NCBI GenBank assembly: GCA_022447165.1
Contig: JAKVBR010000075.1
Span: 1,635-7,896, forward strand
Direction: 5' to 3'
Length of the DNA stretch: 6,262 nucleotides
Source of the DNA: Phycisphaerales bacterium
GTDB lineage: Bacteria; Planctomycetota; Phycisphaerae; Phycisphaerales; SM1A02
Positions 1 to 5,647 of the stretch are shown piece by piece (the stretch's first letter is position 1; each line of letters starts with the position of its first letter). The notes under the pieces were generated by a model. The model was not told the origin of the DNA. It made no database searches and worked only from the letters and a program-made list of their open reading frames with translations. The position numbers and the translations under genes were made by a program.

Positions 1-22
1 AGGGTCTGTTTTTCTTATTCAT
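1..22 (-). CDS. 5' end of an unidentified gene leaving the window
   Basis: An ATG on the minus strand at 22-20 begins an open frame reading M-N-K-K-N-R-P before the window ends. It is preceded by an AAAGGA Shine-Dalgarno motif (38-33) ten bases upstream, like those of the clearly real genes in this window. It is co-directional with ruvB but separated from it by almost 290 bases, so it may have its own promoter. Seven residues are too few to name the product. The polar, Lys-rich start suggests no particular family. It could be a chance ATG, but the SD and the lack of any other gene in this stretch favour a real start. Confidence 0.5.
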
Positions 23-310
23 GATTCAAAGTTCCTTTACATACATGCGTATTCATATCTTGAAATACGCAATCTTTGAGGGAAGGCTTCAACACTTCCA
101 ACCCTCTATGCAAAAATGTCGACAGCAATATTAACTGTTAACTGTCATTCTGCAGGTCAAAAGACATGCGGTTGAGACCTACAGGATACCACGAGGCAAT
201 GTTTGCTCATTCAACCAAGTGTATGATTGGGGAAAATATTTGATTCGCCAAGCAATTTTTGCCTAAAAAATTACGAAAAATGGAGTTCTGGCTGTTTATC
301 AGGTCAATAT
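23..310 (-). promoter_or_regulatory. Intergenic region with inverted repeats; possible structured leader
   Basis: No convincing gene lies here on either strand; the short open frames lack an SD. In the half next to the minus-strand start at 22 there is a 7-bp inverted repeat (47-53 with 64-70), a second imperfect hairpin (78-85 with 95-106) and a tandem TTAACTG TTAACTG (131-144) flanked by GACAG (121-125) and CTGTC (142-146). No T-run follows these hairpins on the minus strand, so they do not look like terminators. A TTGACC hexamer on the minus strand (160-155) could be a -35 box, but no well-spaced -10 follows. No clear terminator for ruvB is visible; the only candidate is an A/T-only stem at 254-272. 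Promoter and leader roles are inference. Confidence 0.35.
47..70 (-). repeat. Inverted repeat just upstream of the partial gene's SD
   Basis: GCGTATT (47-53) pairs perfectly with AATACGC (64-70). With one bulged base (63) the stem can extend by C54-G62 and A55-T61, leaving a five-base loop. It ends nine bases before the AAAGGA of the minus-strand gene starting at 22, so in RNA it would lie in the 5' leader next to the ribosome binding site. There is no following U-tract. It could equally be an operator for a dimeric DNA-binding protein. Confidence 0.45.
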
Positions 311-1318
311 TCAGTGTTCTGCAGCAATTTTCTTGCCTTCTTGGGTCAGTTTTCTACCTTGTCGCGTTCTTGCAAGCAGGCCAATTTGAAGGAGATATGG
401 CTCGACAACATCTTCAAGAGTGCCAGAATCTTCACCCATCGTTGCTGCAATGGCTTCGACTCCAACAGGACCACCTTCATACACAGTTGCAAGTGTTTGC
501 AAATACATTCGATCCAGTTGATCTAAACCCGCCTCATCAATTCCTTCAAGTGCAAGTGCATTATCGACAACTTCAAGTGTGCATTTGCCATCTTCCTTAA
601 CGAGTGCAAAGTCTTGAACTCGTCTCAGTAAACGAAGCGCAATTCTTGGAGTGCCTCTGCTTCTTGAAGCGATTCGATTTAACGCATCGCGACTTACAGT
701 GTTGTAACTGAGAAATGAAATTGCTTGTTCAAGGATGTCAGTGAGTTCGTCACAATTGTAGTAACGAATATTGTGAACAAGACCAAATCGACTTCGAAGT
801 GCACCAGTTAACAGACCCGCTCGTGTAGTTGCGCCGATCAGGGTAAATGGTTGCAACGCATAAGAGACGACCCTTGCATGCATACCTGAATCAAGCGTGA
901 AATCAATCTTGTAATCTTCCATTGCAGGGTAAATGTATTCTTCAACTGCAGCAGGCAATCGGTGAATCTCATCGATGAAGAGCACGTCATGAGCATCCAT
1001 CCGTGTTAGCGTGCCAACAAGATCACTGCCCTTTGTCAGTGCCGGGCCAGAGGTTACCCACGCCTTTGAGCCCAGTTCATTTGCGATGACGTGTGCGAGT
1101 GTTGTTTTGCCAAGACCTGGAGGTCCATAGAGAAGCGTATGCTCCATTGGACCACTTCGGACTTTTGCGGCTTGGAGTGCGATGCCAAGACGCTCCTTTA
1201 ACTCAGTTTGCCCTAGATAGTGCTCAAGTGATTGAGGACGAGCAGATGGCGTTGATGCGCCGGGCACTTCGACATCATTCTTTTGTTCTAGTGGTGAAAC
1301 AACTCTTTCTCGCGTCAT
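311..1318 (-). CDS. ruvB: Holliday junction branch migration ATPase RuvB
   Basis: RuvB is the hexameric AAA+ motor that, with RuvA, drives branch migration of Holliday junctions during recombinational repair in the cytoplasm; RuvC then cuts the junction. The 335 residues match the usual family length. The N-terminal linker (about 1-25) is divergent, followed by RPQSLEHYLGQ (28-36 region). Walker A GPPGLGKT is at 65-72, Walker B LFIDE at 113-117, the GATTR sensor segment at 162-166 and the arginine-finger segment LRSRF at 174-178. A lid subdomain follows, then a C-terminal winged-helix DNA-binding domain (about 260-335) with the typical ALEGIDEAGLDQLDR entry. The start has a GAGG SD (1329-1326) seven bases upstream. 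The gene begins 24 bases after the rnd stop, indicating co-transcription. ruvA and ruvC are not in the window. Confidence 0.97.
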   Translation of the reverse strand: MTRERVVSPLEQKNDVEVPGASTPSARPQSLEHYLGQTELKERLGIALQAAKVRSGPMEHTLLYGPPGLGKTTLAHVIANELGSKAWVTSGPALTKGSDLVGTLTRMDAHDVLFIDEIHRLPAAVEEYIYPAMEDYKIDFTLDSGMHARVVSYALQPFTLIGATTRAGLLTGALRSRFGLVHNIRYYNCDELTDILEQAISFLSYNTVSRDALNRIASRSRGTPRIALRLLRRVQDFALVKEDGKCTLEVVDNALALEGIDEAGLDQLDRMYLQTLATVYEGGPVGVEAIAATMGEDSGTLEDVVEPYLLQIGLLARTRQGRKLTQEGKKIAAEH

Positions 1319-1342
1319 GTCAATGCCTCAACAATCTTATCG

Positions 1343-2551
1343 TCACAACGATGCTTTATTCACCATTAAACCATTGTCAAACGTGAATGTAAGTGATCCT
1401 TGGTCTTTGATCATCGCACTGAAATCGTTGAGGAGTGTCGCTCGCCAATCATGACTTAGAGGACTTGCAGAAATGTCACGACCTTCTCGTAACCACAAAT
1501 ACCAGTCGGTAAAGGATTGCCGATTAGAAACAAGTCCTGGTGCCAATTGTTGACCAACACAGAACGCATTAAAGAGTGACCACGCACCATCGAGTTCTTG
1601 TCTCATGTTCGGTTCAGATTCAATTTTTTGTGGCTTTCGTAACTTAACTGGTTCAACTGATTCAGAATTCTCTAAACAGTGAATGATTCTCTCGCCAAAC
1701 TGAACTGCGATGTGTTTTGGGAATCCCCTAATGGCGCTCAGTTGATTTGCGTTACTCATCGAGTTCTTGGCTAAGTGCCAAATGCAATCATTTGGATACA
1801 CATCTTTCGGTGGCAAGTTTTTTTCTTTCGCAATTGAATTTCTGAGTACTGCAAGGGTTTGGATGCGTTTGAGTTCTCTCGTTTTCGGTACCTTCGTTCC
1901 GCAAATTTTCTTGACAACCTGTCGTGTGTTAAACTCAAAAGTGTCAGCGTTACTGAACTTTTGACATTCGGAGTGAAGCCACGTTTCTCTATCTAACTCG
2001 CGTAGTTTGTTTTGGAGATCGTCGTGAATTGCGATGAGGTATCTGACATCATCTGCGGCGTAATGAAGTTGACGTTTTGTAAGTGGTCTCGCATCCCACT
2101 GAGAGAAAGTGAAATGACCACCAACGGTGTGATTTAAGATTGTGCCGATTGTCTTTGTGAGTGAGAGCGGCCAGGGCAATCCAGCAAACCCCGCAGCAAT
2201 TTGAGTGTCGAAAATGTTCTTTGGGGAATCATTGTGTAATCTGATGACTGGCTCGAAATCTTGTATTCCCGCATGCACAATTGTGATGATGTCAGGGTCG
2301 CAGATCAGTTCGTAAAGGGGAGTTAAATCATCGACAAAAAATGGGTCTATGAGAGTCACTCCACGCTTCGTTGCAATCTGAATGAGGCACGTGTGCGCGT
2401 AATAAGAATCTTCGCCAATAAGCTCGGTGTCAAATGCAAAGGCATGTTCTTCGCGTACGGAGTTGCATAGAGCAATAAGATCAGCATTCGTCTCTATGAA
2501 TTGGTGTTTTTCAGTTGGTACGAGGGGGTGTCCTTGGAGAACTGGAGACAC
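1343..2551 (-). CDS. rnd: Ribonuclease D (DEDDy 3'-5' exoribonuclease with HRDC domain)
   Basis: RNase D trims tRNA 3' ends and other structured RNAs with two metal ions. Numbering is from a GTG start at 2551 (402 residues). Exo I is FDTE (Asp41, Glu43), Exo II is HAGIQDFE (Asp98), and Exo III is YAADD (Tyr164, Asp168), a complete DEDDy set. An HRDC domain spans about 225-294 (RELKRIQTLAVLRN onward), and a second helical C-terminal region with W-L-R and W-R motifs follows, as in E. coli RNase D. The frame stays open up to an ATG at 2779, but that start lies within or ahead of the groEL terminator. I prefer the GTG because GAGGG lies four bases upstream, the sequence before it is His/Ser/Arg-rich with several AGA codons and no family match, and the length then fits better. 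ATGs at 2650, 2629 and 2623 are alternatives with poor SDs. The gene sits 24 bases upstream of ruvB. The product is sure, the start is not. Confidence 0.92.
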   Translation of the reverse strand: MSPVLQGHPLVPTEKHQFIETNADLIALCNSVREEHAFAFDTELIGEDSYYAHTCLIQIATKRGVTLIDPFFVDDLTPLYELICDPDIITIVHAGIQDFEPVIRLHNDSPKNIFDTQIAAGFAGLPWPLSLTKTIGTILNHTVGGHFTFSQWDARPLTKRQLHYAADDVRYLIAIHDDLQNKLRELDRETWLHSECQKFSNADTFEFNTRQVVKKICGTKVPKTRELKRIQTLAVLRNSIAKEKNLPPKDVYPNDCIWHLAKNSMSNANQLSAIRGFPKHIAVQFGERIIHCLENSESVEPVKLRKPQKIESEPNMRQELDGAWSLFNAFCVGQQLAPGLVSNRQSFTDWYLWLREGRDISASPLSHDWRATLLNDFSAMIKDQGSLTFTFDNGLMVNKASL

Positions 2552-2744
2552 TGTGCCCTCGGCGTGTGACTGGGAGTGACTCTTTTGTCTGTGTTTTCTT
2601 CTGTGGGAGAATTGCGAGCCCATTTTCATATGGTAACAGGAGGGAACCATTTTCCCTGTCTCTGCGTAAGGATTACAGGGGAAGAGAAGAGGTGACACGC
2701 ATCGAGGCGGAGGCGAAAGCTGACCCAGGTGGTCGTGTGTCATC
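2552..2744 (-). promoter_or_regulatory. Probable promoter and leader region of rnd-ruvB
   Basis: This stretch lies between the groEL terminator and the preferred rnd start, so a promoter for rnd-ruvB should be here. The best -10 candidate is TGTAAT on the minus strand (2677-2672), but no good -35 stands at the right distance. Two inverted repeats overlap: AGGGAA (2641-2646) with TTCCCT (2652-2657), and CCCTGT (2654-2659) with ACAGGG (2675-2680). Because 2654-2657 belongs to both, the two stems cannot coexist in one RNA. The region is open in the rnd frame, so part of it may instead code for an N-terminal extension. Confidence 0.35.
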
Positions 2745-2776
2745 AAAAAAGGAGCCCCGACAAACGGGGCTCCTTT
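2745..2776 (-). terminator. Rho-independent terminator of the groESL operon
   Basis: A perfect GC-rich stem of nine pairs (2751-2759 with 2765-2773, GGAGCCCCG against CGGGGCTCC) encloses a five-base loop (2760-2764). It can be extended by three A-T pairs on each side. Read on the minus strand the hairpin is followed by TTTTTT (2750-2745). It starts about 25 bases after the groEL stop. A short A/T-rich run on the other side gives it weak potential on the plus strand, but no plus-strand gene ends here. Confidence 0.93.
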
Positions 2777-2800
2777 CAATTGATGAATCGTGATTCTGAG

Positions 2801-4429
2801 TTAATAACCCATGCCATCCATGCCTGGTGGGACAGCAGGAGCATCTTCTTTGATGTCAGAGATTGCACAATCAGTTGTAAGCAGTAAGCCACTGATGCTT
2901 GCTGCATTTTGAATTGCAACTCGTTCCACTTTAGTTGGAACAATCACGCCTGCGTTAAAGAGGTTCTCTACGTCACCAGTGAGACCGTTGAATCCTAATG
3001 CATCGTCAGTTGTGTCAGCAACTTTCTGGGCGATGATTGAACCATCAAGGCCACAGTTTTCTGCGATTTGCTTGATTGGTGCCATAACGGCTCTTGAAAG
3101 AATATCAATACCAATCTTTTCATCGCCTTGGGCTTTATCTGCGGCCTTTTCCAATGCACGGCGTGCGCGAATCACTGCAGTTCCGCCACCTGGAAGAATG
3201 CCTTCTTCGACAGCAGCACGACATGCATGCAGTGCGTCTTCAACTCGTGCCTTCTTTTCTTTCATTTCAACTTCAGTTGCAGCGCCAACATTAATTTGTG
3301 CGACTCCGCCAGCAAGTTTCGCTAATCGCTCTTGCAGTTTTTCTGAGTCATAATCTGATGTTGAGTTTTCAATCTGTGCGCGAATTTGATCGATTCGACC
3401 CTTGATGTCACTGGATTCACCAGCGCCTTCAATAATCGTTGTTGAATCTTTATCGATTGCGACTTTCTTAGCCCTACCGAGTTGTGGAAGTTCGATGTTT
3501 TCAACATTCATACCGAGTTCTTCCATGACTGGCTCGCCACCCGTGAGGATTGCAATGTCTTGGAGCATCGCTTTACGACGGTCGCCAAAGCCAGGCGCTT
3601 TCACTGCACACACTTTTATGGTTCCACGGAGTTTGTTTACTACGAGTGTCGCAAGTGCTTCGGCATCGACATCTTCAGCAACAATGAGAAGCGCCTTGCC
3701 TGACTCAGCAACCTTGCCTAGTACTGGTAAGAGTTCTTTTGCAGAACTAATTTTCTTCTCGTGGATGAGGATGTAGCAATCATCAAGCATCGCTTCCATT
3801 GATGATGTGTCTGTGACGAAGTGAGGGCTTAAGAAACCCTTGTCGAACTGCATGCCTTCAACAAGTTCAACATCTGTTTCAAGTGATTGACCTTCTTCAA
3901 CAGTGATGACGCCATCTTTGCCAACTTTATCCATTGCTTTTGCAATAATGCTACCGATTTCGCTGTCCTGGTTTGCTGCACAAGTGCCAACTTGAGCAAT
4001 CTCGGTTGAGTCTTGAACTTCCTTAGACATTGATTGAAGTTCAGCGACAATTGCTTGAACACCAAGATCGATGCCTCGTTTGACTTGATTAGCATGGGCG
4101 CCGGCTGTGATGTTTTTGAGACCTTCCTTAAAGATCGCTTCGGCATAGACAGTTGCAGTTGTTGTGCCATCGCCTGCTTCTCTTGAGCAATTTGATGCAA
4201 CTTCCTTCACCATTTGTGCGCCCATATTTTCATATGCGTCTTCAAGTTCAATTTCTTTAGCAACAGTGACGCCATCTTTAGTGACATTTGGAGCACCAAA
4301 TGATTTTTCAAGGATGACAACACGACCTGATGGGCCAAGTGTTGTCTTTACGGCCTTTGCTAATTTTTGCACGCCCTTGAGCATTTGCTCACGTGCTTCG
4401 ATATCAAATGCAATTTGTTTTGCAGTCAT
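2801..4429 (-). CDS. groEL: 60-kDa chaperonin GroEL
   Basis: GroEL forms the double-ring ATP-driven folding chamber that, capped by GroES, refolds cytoplasmic proteins. The 542 residues match family length with no gaps or frameshift. The ATP site is intact: TTLGPSGR (29-36), Asp52 in KDGVTVAKE, GDGTTTAT (86-93, Asp87) and Asp398 in VEDALHA, the same numbering as E. coli. The chaperonin signature AAVEEGILPGGG spans 405-416. Equatorial, intermediate and apical domains are collinear with the family. The flexible tail is short (PPGMDGMGY) instead of the long repeated GGM tail of many homologues. The ATG at 4429 has AAAGGA (4445-4440) ten bases upstream, starting just after the stop of the small preceding gene. 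It is the last gene of the operon and is followed by a strong terminator. No CIRCE repeat is visible upstream. Confidence 0.98.
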   Translation of the reverse strand: MTAKQIAFDIEAREQMLKGVQKLAKAVKTTLGPSGRVVILEKSFGAPNVTKDGVTVAKEIELEDAYENMGAQMVKEVASNCSREAGDGTTTATVYAEAIFKEGLKNITAGAHANQVKRGIDLGVQAIVAELQSMSKEVQDSTEIAQVGTCAANQDSEIGSIIAKAMDKVGKDGVITVEEGQSLETDVELVEGMQFDKGFLSPHFVTDTSSMEAMLDDCYILIHEKKISSAKELLPVLGKVAESGKALLIVAEDVDAEALATLVVNKLRGTIKVCAVKAPGFGDRRKAMLQDIAILTGGEPVMEELGMNVENIELPQLGRAKKVAIDKDSTTIIEGAGESSDIKGRIDQIRAQIENSTSDYDSEKLQERLAKLAGGVAQINVGAATEVEMKEKKARVEDALHACRAAVEEGILPGGGTAVIRARRALEKAADKAQGDEKIGIDILSRAVMAPIKQIAENCGLDGSIIAQKVADTTDDALGFNGLTGDVENLFNAGVIVPTKVERVAIQNAASISGLLLTTDCAISDIKEDAPAVPPGMDGMGY

Positions 4430-4447
4430 AGTTTTATATTCCTTTGA

Positions 4448-4672
4448 TTACAGATCTTCTCGAACTTGCCACGCAGCGGAGACGTGAGAACTGTCAATCC
4501 AGATATTGTTTTGTTTTGTGACAACGTGAACACCTTGAGTACTTGTTAACTGTTCAACAAACTCAACGTTTCGAATTTCAAGTGGTGAATCTTCTCCCCA
4601 TAAAATGATGGATAGCTCTTTATCTGTACCAACCATGTCATTTAAGACTTCCATTAATGGTCCGCGTTCCAT
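4448..4672 (-). CDS. Small 74-residue protein of unknown function between groES and groEL
   Basis: I do not recognise this protein. It starts with an AAAGGA SD (4684-4679) six bases before its ATG, begins 29 bases after the groES stop, and ends 18 bases before groEL. The spacing, SD and strand all fit a genuine operon member. The product is soluble and acidic, with no signal peptide or membrane segment. It begins with a helix-like MERGPLMEVLNDMVG, followed by alternating segments suggestive of beta strands (LSIILWG at 20-26, LEIRNVEFVEQL at 31-42, GVHVVTKQNNIWID at 47-60) and the end SAAWQVREDL. A small beta-rich fold is a guess from the pattern. An ATG at codon 7 is an alternative start with weaker support. 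Its place suggests a role linked to the chaperonin or its expression; that is inference from position only. Confidence 0.72.
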   Translation of the reverse strand: MERGPLMEVLNDMVGTDKELSIILWGEDSPLEIRNVEFVEQLTSTQGVHVVTKQNNIWIDSSHVSAAWQVREDL

Positions 4673-4701
4673 TGTGATTCCTTTACCTTTGTTTTAAATC
4701 G

Positions 4702-4992
4702 TTATTCAATAACTCCAAGGATGTCATCTTCAGTCATGATGAGATATTCTTGGTCATTAATCTTGATTTCCGTACCTGCATATGATGAGAAGATGACGTT
4801 GTCTCCTTCTTTCACTGTAAACGGAATTCGATTTCCAGTTTCTTGGTTGATCCTTCCGTTACCGACCGCAATGATTGTGCCCTCTTTTGGTTTATCCTTT
4901 GCTGACTCAGGGAGGTAGATTCCACTTTCTGTTTGCTCAACAGCACTTGCTCGTTGAACAATCAATTTCTCTCCTAGTGGTTTTACGTTCAT
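4702..4992 (-). CDS. groES: 10-kDa co-chaperonin GroES
   Basis: GroES is the heptameric lid that closes the GroEL chamber. The 96-residue length and domain pattern are standard: MNVKPLGEKLIV at the start, a mobile loop (about 17-33) ending LPESAKDKPKEG, AVGNGR at 42-47, and VKEGDNVIFSSYAGTEI with the C-terminal YLIMTEDDILGVIE. The frame is open 12 codons further upstream, but ATG 4992 is chosen because the family begins there and a strong AGAGGAG SD (5007-5001) stands eight bases before it. The ATG overlaps the stop of the preceding gene (ATGA), implying translational coupling. The GroEL-contacting tripeptide is Ile25-Tyr26-Leu27, where most homologues have Ile-Val/Ile-Leu. Confidence 0.97.
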   Translation of the reverse strand: MNVKPLGEKLIVQRASAVEQTESGIYLPESAKDKPKEGTIIAVGNGRINQETGNRIPFTVKEGDNVIFSSYAGTEIKINDQEYLIMTEDDILGVIE

Positions 4993-5525
4993 GAAGTGTG
5001 CTCCTCTTCGTTTGTGGTGGGATTCCACCGTGTTGTTGCAGGCCAGCGACCTGCGTAATGCCGTTTCATGGCTCGATGGAGTGCATCGAGCAAAGTTTCT
5101 AACATCGCCGGACGATCGACGACTGTAAATGCTCCTTCTTGCAGAGAGCGTGCCAAACTTCTGGCATTTTCTCGAGCAGTCGATTGTCGTGGGCGAATGA
5201 CAATTGTAGGCGGTTGGGGGGTCATTCTGCGAAGGAGTTGAAGAACTCTTTCACCACCTGGTCTTTTGATGCCTTCACCGCTCTTGAGTGGTATTGAGAG
5301 GTCGACGATTGCAATATGAATGTCTTGTTCATCAATCATCTGAAGCGCTTCTTCGCCTGTTTCAGCCCTTAAACTGCGAATTCCGAAGGGTTCAAGCAAG
5401 CGGGGGAGCTGTCTAACCATGGTATCTTTGCGCCAAGAACCACATGTCAAAAGCAGGTTTAAACGCTCATGAGTATGTTCAAAATCGACTTGGTTGTGGT
5501 CTAAATTTCCCATCTCTTTCTTCAT
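4989..5525 (-). CDS. Degenerate response-regulator receiver (CheY-like) protein, first gene of the groESL operon
   Basis: Residues about 22-155 read as a receiver fold: beta1 LNLLLTCG (22-29), an alpha1 with LPRLLEPFGIRSLRAETGEEALQMI (40-64), IAIVDLSIP (71-79) with the phospho-acceptor position Asp75, VLQLLRRM (94-101), TIVIRP (107-112) and GAFTVVDRP (131-139). The acidic pair normally after beta1 is replaced by Thr-Cys-Gly-Ser, the Thr/Ser after beta4 is not clear, and the invariant Lys after beta5 is Arg138. The loop after Asp75 carries extra residues (KSGEGIKRPGGE). No output domain follows, only a short polar tail. It is probably a pseudo-receiver that binds a partner without normal phosphotransfer (inference). 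Its TGA overlaps the groES ATG. ATG 5525 has no SD; ATG 5513 (codon 5) is a possible start behind a weak purine stretch. No histidine kinase is nearby. Confidence 0.8.
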   Translation of the reverse strand: MKKEMGNLDHNQVDFEHTHERLNLLLTCGSWRKDTMVRQLPRLLEPFGIRSLRAETGEEALQMIDEQDIHIAIVDLSIPLKSGEGIKRPGGERVLQLLRRMTPQPPTIVIRPRQSTARENARSLARSLQEGAFTVVDRPAMLETLLDALHRAMKRHYAGRWPATTRWNPTTNEEEHTS

Positions 5526-5647
5526 ATACGCAAACTGTATGCCGTTTTTTTGGGTTCAAACCCCTGTCACAAGGCATAAAAATGAAGGTGAAACTGCCGT
5601 CTTGGCAGGTGCATGATTGCCGTTGGAGTGATACGATTCTCCAACTT
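5526..5647. promoter_or_regulatory. Divergent promoter region between the groESL operon and asnS
   Basis: Both the chaperonin operon (minus) and asnS (plus) must start transcription here. No CIRCE element (TTAGCACTC-N9-GAGTGCTAA), the usual HrcA operator of groESL, is present. A 12-bp inverted repeat GGGTT-CA-AACCC lies at 5552-5563 next to a T-run (5545-5551) and could be an operator or part of both promoters. A TACAGT hexamer on the minus strand (5539-5534) and the plus-strand CATAAAAA (5575-5582) are weak -10 candidates without well-spaced -35 boxes. An AAGG (5571-5574) precedes an in-frame asnS ATG at 5582 by seven bases. Confidence 0.45.

Noticed and set aside
254..272. AATTTTT/AAAAATT stem downstream of ruvB as a terminator
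   Set aside because: The stem has only A-T pairs in an A/T-rich stretch; it would be too unstable to act as an intrinsic terminator.
259..600. Plus-strand 113-codon frame opposite the ruvB 3' end
   Set aside because: Most of it is antisense to conserved RuvB codons, with Gln/His/Leu-rich shadow composition and no SD.
2515..2793. Plus-strand 92-codon open frame opposite the rnd start and terminator
   Set aside because: It crosses the groEL terminator hairpin, has no family resemblance, and lies antisense to rnd; composition explains it.
3829..4200. Minus-strand 123-codon frame within groEL
   Set aside because: It is an out-of-frame shadow of groEL with Gln/Leu/Lys-rich composition and no SD.
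4701..4713. GTTATT-C-AATAAC dyad across the groES stop
   Set aside because: It is short, A/T-rich and has a one-base centre, giving at best a weak hairpin; no T-run follows, so it is not a terminator.
5551..5570. GGGTTCAAACCCC resembling a tRNA T-arm
   Set aside because: The five-pair T-stem fails beyond three G-C pairs, and no acceptor, D-arm or anticodon arm surrounds it.
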